Both the position numbers and the translations under genes were made by a program. Below, piece after piece: positions 13,733-19,122 of a stretch of DNA of 19,122 nt (positions are counted from its first letter, which is position 1; every line of letters starts with the position of its first letter). The DNA lies in NCBI GenBank assembly GCA_947487745.1, contig CANKXQ010000004.1:1-19122 (forward strand), in the 5' to 3' direction. This stretch comes from Spartobacteria bacterium. Its GTDB lineage: Bacteria > Verrucomicrobiota > Verrucomicrobiia > Chthoniobacterales > Terrimicrobiaceae. The notes beneath the pieces are model-generated. The model saw nothing but the letters and a program-made list of their open reading frames with translations. It was not told the origin of the DNA and did not search any database.

Positions 13733-14071
13733 TCAGGAATCGGTTTTGATTTTTCCGCCCCAGGAGAGGATGCGCGCCTTTCCGCCCGCGGCCTCGGCCT
13801 CCTTGATCTGGTTGTTGCGGACATGGAAGAGCGAAAGGCTGGACCAGGCCAGCATGTCCTGCGGACGGAGCTTCACGGCTTGCAGGCCCGCCTCGACGGC
13901 CTCGGCGTTGCGGCCGTTTTTCATGAGCGACATGCCAAGTGCGTGCCAGCCTTCGAAAAAATCGGGATTCATCTCGACACAACGGCTGTATTTTTCAATC
14001 GCCGCCTCCAGATCGCCAACGGCTATATCGCCCGTGGCATCGTCGAAAATTTCCTCGATCTTTTGATCCAT
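13733..14071 (-). CDS. Small TPR-repeat protein
   Basis: The 112-residue soluble protein has no signal peptide. It contains about two to three tetratricopeptide repeats: residues about 12-45 (GDIAVGDLEAAIEKYSRCVEMNPDFFEGWHALG) and about 46-80 (MSLMKNGRNAEAVEAGLQAVKLRPQDMLAW), with the TPR spacing of W/L, G, A and P residues, then a third degenerate unit. TPRs mediate protein contacts, so the partner is unknown. Its ATG overlaps the stop of the upstream SurA/PpiD-like gene as TAATG on the minus strand, and metG follows after 6 bp. This places it as the coupled middle gene of the operon. Confidence 0.85.
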   Translation of the reverse strand: MDQKIEEIFDDATGDIAVGDLEAAIEKYSRCVEMNPDFFEGWHALGMSLMKNGRNAEAVEAGLQAVKLRPQDMLAWSSLSLFHVRNNQIKEAEAAGGKARILSWGGKIKTDS

Positions 14072-15582
14072 TAGCCTTGGCGGCCCGCTGGCATCGTGAT
14101 GCGCGCGGCTTCACGGCTGACACGCAGCCACTCCATGAAGAGCAGGTCGCGTTTGTTGCGAAGCAGGCTCTCGCGAATCTGTGTCTCCCGCGCGCCAAAG
14201 GCCATTTGATCGACTGGAGCACGGGTTTGAAGTTGAGCGACGAAAGCACCCCAGGGTGCGCCTTCGAGGTTTGAAATCGCACCCTCGTTGAGCAGGAGTG
14301 TGGAGCCTGCGATGGCTTGGTTTTCGGGAGATGTCGATTCGGCAGCGGCTACGACATTTTTGATTTCCTCGACTTTGAGATTCTGAGCCGCTGCTGCATC
14401 GGCGAACGATTTTCCCCCGGCCACGGCGGCGCGAAGGGCGTTCGCTGCGGATGTCGCGCCGGCGGTGAAAATCTGCTCGGCCTTCTGCGCGCGGAGTTGC
14501 GCCTCGATGCGCGGACGGGCTTCGTCGAGGGTGAGGGGACGGGCCTCATTCAAGGCGGTGACTTCGATGATGTAGAAGGCATCACCTGACTGGATGACAT
14601 CACTCGTGGTGCCTGCTTTGGGAAGAAGGAATGAGGCGCGGGCAATGTCGGACATGGTGTCGGCATCGAGCGCGGAGGATGCTTGGGCTGGATTTCCCGT
14701 GCGGTCGAAGGCTGTGAGTTTGACGATCTTTCCGCCGGCCTTTGAGGCGAGTTGTTCGAGGGACGATCCGGCTTGCGCCAAGGAATCTGCAATCTCACTG
14801 GCGGCGTTCGCGAGCTTCTGCAGGGCGTCGACCTTTTCCTTGCCTTCGAGCTTGGAGTCGGCTGGAAGCTCAAAAACCACGCAACGCGCCTCGCGTGTTT
14901 CATCCGTGACGAGCGCGGACTGGTTCTGCTGATGGATTGCGGCGACTTCCTCCGGGGTGATTTGGATTTTTTCAGCGTCCTGCTTGCGTTCGAATTTTAC
15001 GAAGGCTGCGGTGACGGGTTGGAAAGCCCGCGCCATCGCCTGCAGCTCGCCATCGCCGATGGCGGCGGGGGCTTCGATAATTTTGCTTAGAGCTTCAAGT
15101 CGGAGCGAGTCGCGAATCACATCCTCAAGCTGGCGCTCGGTGAATCCACGCGGAGCGAGTTGCTGGCTCACGAACTGACCGTATTTCAGGGGATCGAACT
15201 GCCCGGCAGCTTGAAAAATCGGAATCTGCTTGATGCGATTTGCGACTTGGTCGTCCGTGGGCTCGATGCCAAGTTCGCGCGACTCATGCTGGACGACCAG
15301 AAGGTTCCAGACAAACTCTGTGAGCGCCCGATCCTGATCTTGAGAGGTTCCCCCGAGTTTTTGCAGAAGCTCGAACTGCCCGAGTGCGAGAGTCAGTTGG
15401 TAGTTTTTGACCTGACGGTCGATCGCAAGGGGCGTGAGGGACTTTCCGTAAATCGTCGGGTTTTCGATCGTGGCCAATTCGTCAAGTTGGGTCGTGTTGT
15501 AGAGGAAAATAAAGGCTACGATTGTCAAAACAGCCACCACCAGCATCAGGAACCGCTGATTTTTTCTGAGAACTTGAATCAT
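14071..15582 (-). CDS. SurA/PpiD-like membrane-anchored periplasmic folding factor
   Basis: The 503-residue protein begins MIQVLRKNQRFLMLVVAVLTIVAFIFLY, a short basic cytoplasmic end and one membrane anchor, as in PpiD. A SurA_N-type helical chaperone region follows: the segment FVWNLLVVQHESRELGIEPTDDQV, then IPIFQAAGQFDPLKYGQFV and GFTERQLEDVIRDSLRLEAL match the family pattern of FQ..G.FD...Y near residues 110-165. The middle (about 230-350) resembles a degenerate parvulin-like domain (TTSDVIQSGDAFYIIEVTALNEARPLTLDEARPRIEAQL). Strong rotamase catalytic residues are not obvious, so it may act mainly as a chaperone for outer-membrane or secreted proteins. It leads a minus-strand operon with the TPR gene and metG, and diverges from the TPR-exbB operon over 55 bp. 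Confidence 0.82.
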   Translation of the reverse strand: MIQVLRKNQRFLMLVVAVLTIVAFIFLYNTTQLDELATIENPTIYGKSLTPLAIDRQVKNYQLTLALGQFELLQKLGGTSQDQDRALTEFVWNLLVVQHESRELGIEPTDDQVANRIKQIPIFQAAGQFDPLKYGQFVSQQLAPRGFTERQLEDVIRDSLRLEALSKIIEAPAAIGDGELQAMARAFQPVTAAFVKFERKQDAEKIQITPEEVAAIHQQNQSALVTDETREARCVVFELPADSKLEGKEKVDALQKLANAASEIADSLAQAGSSLEQLASKAGGKIVKLTAFDRTGNPAQASSALDADTMSDIARASFLLPKAGTTSDVIQSGDAFYIIEVTALNEARPLTLDEARPRIEAQLRAQKAEQIFTAGATSAANALRAAVAGGKSFADAAAAQNLKVEEIKNVVAAAESTSPENQAIAGSTLLLNEGAISNLEGAPWGAFVAQLQTRAPVDQMAFGARETQIRESLLRNKRDLLFMEWLRVSREAARITMPAGRQG

Positions 15583-15637
15583 AAAATTTGATGAAAATGT
15601 TGATTAACGAGGCGCAAGGTATTAGAGATTCACGCCA

Positions 15638-16378
15638 ATGAAAGCAAGCATCCCCCGTTTTTGGTTCGTGGCCGCAGCTATTCTTGTGGCGCCTTTTTCT
15701 TTGATGAAGGCTCAGGATGTCGTCGTTCAAAAAGACGGTCAACGGCGCGAAGGCGAGATCACAGGAGTCAAGGCCGATGCCATTCGCATCAAGATCGGGC
15801 CTGTCGAAACAGCCGTTCAAATGGCGAATGTCCAGTCTGTGGAAAAAGCAGCACCTGCCGACTTCGACGCCGCCAATCAACTCTGGCGTGCGGGCAACGC
15901 CGCCGGTGCGCTGGCGAAGCTCGAGCCGCTCACGCAGAAGTTCAGCGGCCTCCCCACGCCATGGGCCGAGCGGGCAACCTCCCTGCTCCCCGAGCTGTAT
16001 ATTTCCCAAGGGCGTGCTGCCGACGCGGAGACGGCTTTCAAAAATTTTCAAAAACTCTACCCCGGCGCCGGATCTTCCTCCGAGCTTTTGCTCGCCCGTC
16101 TTGCGATGGCCAGGAAGGATCTCATCACCGCCCGAGCGAAGCTCGCGCCGATCGTTGAGGCCGCCAAGCAAACCAAGTTGCCGGCTGGAACAGATGCCGT
16201 GGCTATGAGCCAGGCACTCTGCCTTATGGCCGAAATTCAGGAAGGCGCCGGTGAAAAATCCGAGGCTCTCGAAAATTATCTTCTTGTCACAACCATCTTC
16301 AAAAACGATCCATCTTCCGCAACTCGTGCCGCTACCCGCGCCGAGGCCCTCGAAAAAGAAAAAGTCATCGTTCCCTGA
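15638..16378 (+). CDS. Secreted TPR-like protein, first gene of the exbB-exbD operon
   Basis: The 246-residue protein has a clear signal peptide (MKASIPRFWFVAAAILVAPFSLMKAQ, cleavage likely after AQ at about 26). A small beta-rich Sm/SH3-like segment follows (about 27-70: VVVQKDGQRREGEITGVKADAIRIKIG), then helical repeats with TPR character (about 75-135, LPELYISQGRAADAETAFKNFQKLYPGAG, and about 195-235). It probably acts in the periplasm as a protein-contact module. exbB begins 23 bp downstream, and similar TPR proteins often accompany ExbB/ExbD motors in Verrucomicrobiota and Planctomycetota-type genomes (from general knowledge, not checked). No enzymatic motif is seen. The named function is limited to envelope-associated TPR protein. 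Confidence 0.8.
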   Translation: MKASIPRFWFVAAAILVAPFSLMKAQDVVVQKDGQRREGEITGVKADAIRIKIGPVETAVQMANVQSVEKAAPADFDAANQLWRAGNAAGALAKLEPLTQKFSGLPTPWAERATSLLPELYISQGRAADAETAFKNFQKLYPGAGSSSELLLARLAMARKDLITARAKLAPIVEAAKQTKLPAGTDAVAMSQALCLMAEIQEGAGEKSEALENYLLVTTIFKNDPSSATRAATRAEALEKEKVIVP

Positions 16379-16401
16379 TTCTCCCAAATCCGCCTAAACC
16401 C

Positions 16402-17304
16402 ATGCAAAAAACAAACTCAGTCATTCATCGCATTCTCCCGCTCTTCCTCCTGCTGGCAACCGGCTCTCTGACCCACGCCGCGGACAAACCGCCGGATCAG
16501 ATGAGCATCATCGAGATGATTCTCCACGGCGGTCCGCTGATCGTCGGAATTTGGTTGTGTATCGTGGGCACTTCGATGGTTCTAGTTACTTATTGTATTC
16601 AGCTCTTCATGACTCTGCGTGCCGAGAACCTCGCGCCAAAGGCCCTCATGGAATCTTTGAAATCAACAATTGATGCCGGGAATTACCAAGAGGCTTGGGA
16701 AACCTGCAAAGCGAACAAGGCTTATGTGGCCAAAGTCCTTCAAGGCGCGCTCGAGCGTCTGGGCCGCGGTCAGGATGCAGTGCAAGGTGGCTTGATTGAG
16801 TTTGGATTGCGCCAAGCCCAGCCGATTAAAACAAAAATCAGCTACATTTCGGTTATTGGAGTTATCGCCCCCATGATCGGATTGCTCGGAACGGTTATTG
16901 GTATGATGGGTGCGTTCGCCGTTCTCGGTCAGTCTGGTGTGGCTGATCCGCGCGGTCTCGCCCTTCGAATCGGTGAGGTGCTTATGGCGACGGCCAGCGG
17001 TCTCTTCATCGCTATTCCAGCGTTCATTTTTTATTACTACTTCCGCAACTTGACCACGATCGTGGTCGGACTCTCGGATGACAAACTCCAGCAACTTATG
17101 GTTGATGTGCCATACGAGGAGTTGCATGGAATCATAATTGGTGATGCGGCGGATGGATCCTTCACGCCGCACGCGGCTGCTTCCGGCGCCCCGCAAAATA
17201 TCGCGGCAGCCGCCGAAGCGAACTGTCCGGTTTGCAACGGAGCGATCTCTGTTGGAGAAACCCCTTGCCCTCACTGCGGATCGCCTATTGATTGGGGAAC
17301 ATAA
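16402..17304 (+). CDS. exbB: ExbB/TolQ-type proton channel with C-terminal zinc ribbon
   Basis: The 300-residue protein is the MotA/TolQ/ExbB subunit that, with ExbD, uses the proton motive force to drive work across the envelope. It has a signal-peptide-like N-terminus (about 1-27, ending THAADK), membrane segment 1 (about 42-68), a cytoplasmic loop, segment 2 with the typical VIAPMIGLLGTVIGMMGAF (about 154-172) and segment 3 with EVLMATASGLFIAIPAFIFYYYF (about 193-215). The Ala/Gly-rich linker after about 250 leads to a zinc ribbon with C275, C278, C289 and C292 (CPVCNGAISVGETPCPHCGS), placed in the cytoplasm by standard ExbB topology. That module is not part of the classical ExbB. exbD follows after 11 bp. 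Confidence 0.93.
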   Translation: MQKTNSVIHRILPLFLLLATGSLTHAADKPPDQMSIIEMILHGGPLIVGIWLCIVGTSMVLVTYCIQLFMTLRAENLAPKALMESLKSTIDAGNYQEAWETCKANKAYVAKVLQGALERLGRGQDAVQGGLIEFGLRQAQPIKTKISYISVIGVIAPMIGLLGTVIGMMGAFAVLGQSGVADPRGLALRIGEVLMATASGLFIAIPAFIFYYYFRNLTTIVVGLSDDKLQQLMVDVPYEELHGIIIGDAADGSFTPHAAASGAPQNIAAAAEANCPVCNGAISVGETPCPHCGSPIDWGT

Positions 17305-17315
17305 CCTTTCAAAAA

Positions 17316-17804
17316 ATGTCCGACGCAGCACATCCCGGCGGTAAGAAAAAAAAAGCTGTCCGCAAACCAGAACACGAGCCCGATCCGGAGTTCCAGATCG
17401 CTCCGATGATTGATATTCTCCTGGTCTTGCTGGTGTTCTTCATGTCCATCAGCTCGACGGAAGTGCTGCAGTCGAACAAGGAAATCAACCTTCCTATCGC
17501 CAAGGAGGCCAAAGAAGCCAAGGACAACCCCGGTCAGGTCATCATCAATGTGACATACACGGCCATGAATGGCATGACCGCCATCGAGGTAGACCAAAAA
17601 GACTACGCCATGCCGGCCGAGATCGTTCCCATCCTTCAAAACAAGGTCAGTGCGAACCCGCTCGTGCGTGTGCTCATCAGGGCAGACCGCGAAGTTCGTT
17701 ATGACTATGTGCGCAAAATCCTCGAGGCCGTTGGACAATCCGGCGTGGGCAATGTAACTTTCTCGGTCGTGGACAAAGACGCCAACCCGCCAGCCGCATC
17801 CTAA
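17316..17804 (+). CDS. exbD: ExbD/TolR family protein, first copy
   Basis: The 162-residue protein has the ExbD layout: a short basic cytoplasmic N-terminus (GGKKKKAVRK), one membrane segment starting FQIAPMIDILLVLLVFFM with the essential proton-carrying Asp at D33, and a periplasmic domain (about 60-155) with the IRADREVRYDYVRKILEAVG helix-strand pattern. I chose ATG 17316, 11 bp after the exbB stop. A TTG at 17292 would lie inside exbB and add eight residues with no family support. Together with exbB it should form a proton-driven motor. Confidence 0.93.
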   Translation: MSDAAHPGGKKKKAVRKPEHEPDPEFQIAPMIDILLVLLVFFMSISSTEVLQSNKEINLPIAKEAKEAKDNPGQVIINVTYTAMNGMTAIEVDQKDYAMPAEIVPILQNKVSANPLVRVLIRADREVRYDYVRKILEAVGQSGVGNVTFSVVDKDANPPAAS

Positions 17805-17872
17805 AAATTCCCCATATGCAAACCGACACTCAAATCATTCAAAATCTCTCAACCGGAGGGCTGTTCTAAGCC

Positions 17873-18295
17873 ATGGGTGGAGGTGGTGTATCCGAAGACG
17901 GAGATCCGGGCTTCCAAATCGCCCCGATGGTCGATGTGGTCTTTGTGTTGTTGCTTTTTTTCATGGCTTCAGCGGGATCTCAAGTCATTGAAAAAGAACT
18001 GAACATCAGCCTTCCCAGCGGCCGTTCCGCCGGTGCGGCTGGAGGTGTGCCATCCACCCCGATCATCATCGACATTCTTCCCGACGGGAAAGTGCAGATG
18101 AACAACAAAATCTACGATTCACCGCAGAGCCGTGAATTGCCCGAGTTGCGGAGCTGGTTGAAAGAGACGATTGGCAAGTTTGGCGATAAGGATCCAGTGA
18201 TTCTTCGTCCCGATCCCATGACCAAGCATGAGCGCGTCATGGATGTGCTCAATGCAGCCTCTGCTTCCGGCGTCACCAAGTTGTCGTTCAGTTAG
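17873..18295 (+). CDS. exbD: ExbD/TolR family protein, second copy
   Basis: This is a second, shorter ExbD (140 residues) with the same entry motif, FQIAPMVDVVFVLLLFFM, and the membrane Asp at D21. Its periplasmic domain (about 40-140) has VILRPDPMTKHERVMDVLNAASASGV, equivalent to the helix before the last strand. It is clearly diverged from the first copy, so the two probably form a hetero-oligomer or take different partners rather than being a recent duplication. A GGAGG about 15 nt before the ATG may help initiation. The 68-bp gap from the first exbD is the longest in this operon. No TonB or TolA gene is seen within the window. Confidence 0.92.
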   Translation: MGGGGVSEDGDPGFQIAPMVDVVFVLLLFFMASAGSQVIEKELNISLPSGRSAGAAGGVPSTPIIIDILPDGKVQMNNKIYDSPQSRELPELRSWLKETIGKFGDKDPVILRPDPMTKHERVMDVLNAASASGVTKLSFS

Positions 18296-18305
18296 TTTTT
18301 TTGCC

Positions 18306-19122
18306 GTGCGCGGCGCCAAGCCTTCTACGAACTCGCGGAGGAGACTCCTTGTCATCCTTCTCGTCTGCGCATTAGTCGCAGGTGCCTTGTCTTTTCTCGC
18401 AATCCAGATCAGTCGTTTCATCCATAGTCCTGAATTCGCCCGTTTTCTGGCATCCCGCGCGAGTCAGGCTTTGAAATTGGAGGCCAGTTTGGACCCCTTG
18501 CGGTGGGAGGGCGACTCCGCGTTGAGCGGGGGGTTGACCCTTATCGGTGGCGAGTCGGTCGCGTTGGAGCGCCTGGAGGCTAAAGTGTTGCGCGCTGAGT
18601 GGAATTGGCGCGCCTTGCTCTCCGGCGCTTGGGAAATCGAACACATCGACATTCAAAATCTCTCGGCCACATTCAAATCAAAGACCGAAACCGTCCCGTC
18701 TGCGCCTGCCAGTGCGTCAGCGGAAAAATCTCATTCCCGCCTCGCATCTTGGCTCCCCTCCCGGTTTGAACTCGGCAGGTTTGATGTGCGCAAGGCCGAT
18801 TTCCGTTTCGGAGAAATTCAAAGCACCAACCAAACTCTCGCGATTCAGCGCGTCTCAGGAGGCTACAATATCGAGTCGCGCGGGGGTTCGGTTTCCATTC
18901 CAGGCCTACCGCCCCTCGTGCATACGCAGAGCCACATTCGCGAGCGCGAAGGTGTCTTTTATTTCGACGATGCCCGTTTTTTTCTCTCCAGCGCGGGTTC
19001 GCTCGTGGCCTCTGGAAATACCGGTCCGAATGCGCGTTTGACCCTTAATTGGGATGGCGTGCCCGTCGAGAGCCTTCCCTTTCCCGTATTGGCAAAACAT
19101 CTCGATGGCGCGAGCCCAGGCC
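18306..19122 (+). CDS. AsmA-like envelope protein, N-terminal part
   Basis: An open frame of 272 codons runs off the right edge. From the GTG at 18306, ten bases after the second exbD stop, it has a basic start (VRGAKPSTNSRRR), one membrane anchor (LLVILLVCALVAGALSFLAIQI), then a long periplasmic region rich in beta-strand patterns: ASRASQALKLEASLDPLRWEGD, LERLEAKVLRAEWNWRALLSG and WEIEHIDIQNLSATF near residues 60-125. That succession (membrane anchor, the xLDPLRW-type strand, then IEHIDIQ.LSA) is typical of AsmA/DUF748-type proteins, which bridge the periplasm and are linked to lipid transport or outer-membrane assembly. GTG is chosen as the only plausible start near the operon's end. The C-terminal domain that would settle the subfamily is outside the window. 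Confidence 0.75.
   Translation, partial: MRGAKPSTNSRRRLLVILLVCALVAGALSFLAIQISRFIHSPEFARFLASRASQALKLEASLDPLRWEGDSALSGGLTLIGGESVALERLEAKVLRAEWNWRALLSGAWEIEHIDIQNLSATFKSKTETVPSAPASASAEKSHSRLASWLPSRFELGRFDVRKADFRFGEIQSTNQTLAIQRVSGGYNIESRGGSVSIPGLPPLVHTQSHIREREGVFYFDDARFFLSSAGSLVASGNTGPNARLTLNWDGVPVESLPFPVLAKHLDGASPG

Noticed and set aside
12743..14074. 443-codon open frame on the + strand
   Set aside because: It is antisense to metG and the TPR gene, which have clear HIGH/KMSKS and TPR motifs. Long antisense frames are common in GC-rich coding DNA.
15600..15628. Promoter for the TPR-exbB operon (TTGATT, 17 bp, TAGAGA)
   Set aside because: The -10 match is poor and would place the transcript start within a few bases of the start codon.

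Overview
The window looks like chromosomal DNA of a Gram-negative-type bacterium with moderate to high GC. The best guess is the Verrucomicrobiota or a close relative. The hints are a histone H1-like Lys/Ala/Pro repeat protein, a yicC-gmk-coaC cluster, a CBS/DRTGG-containing family II pyrophosphatase, a truncated Uma2-type gene and an ExbB-ExbD-ExbD cluster with TPR and AsmA-like partners. This placement is inference from gene content; no rRNA or other phylogenetic marker was compared. I saw no tRNA, rRNA, CRISPR array or intact transposase.

Layout. At 1-540 (-) is the start of a site-2 protease gene (rseP-like), cut by the window edge. It diverges from the tightly overlapping yicC-gmk-coaC operon (637-2658, +). 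Next is a 160 bp AT-rich gap with two perfect DnaA boxes in front of the small histone H1-like gene (2820-3038), which ends at a strong intrinsic terminator (3071-3110). A second + strand group follows: metH (3232-7953), a regulated Mn-dependent pyrophosphatase (7964-9610) and a YqgE/AlgH protein (9623-10135). Then come two gene remnants fused end to end, Uma2 without its C-terminus and TerC without its N-terminus (10197-11200), and a DedA membrane protein (11255-11902). On the - strand is an operon of a SurA/PpiD-like chaperone, a small TPR protein and methionyl-tRNA synthetase (15582 down to 12179). Diverging from it is a + strand envelope operon: secreted TPR protein, ExbB, ExbD, ExbD and the start of an AsmA-like protein (15638 to the window end).

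The most unusual object is metH. Its 1573 codons equal a normal-length MetH (about 1241 residues) plus about 332 codons inserted in frame between the cobalamin-binding and AdoMet-activation domains. The first two thirds of the insert encode a type I phosphoribosyltransferase-like domain in the MetH frame. The last third carries a second ORF (6770-7060) in the +1 frame. By hand count, third-position GC there is about 68% in the nested frame and only about 32% in the MetH frame, so the nested frame appears to be the true or ancestral coding frame. The insert therefore looks like a two-gene cassette captured inside metH and read through by it.

How the genes work together. Core metabolism (GMP kinase, CoA synthesis, methionine synthesis, pyrophosphate removal, Met-tRNA charging) is mixed with envelope functions (site-2 protease, periplasmic folding factor, PMF-driven ExbB/ExbD motor, AsmA-like protein, DedA). 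The ExbB has a C-terminal zinc ribbon, which is not part of the standard ExbB/TolQ architecture.
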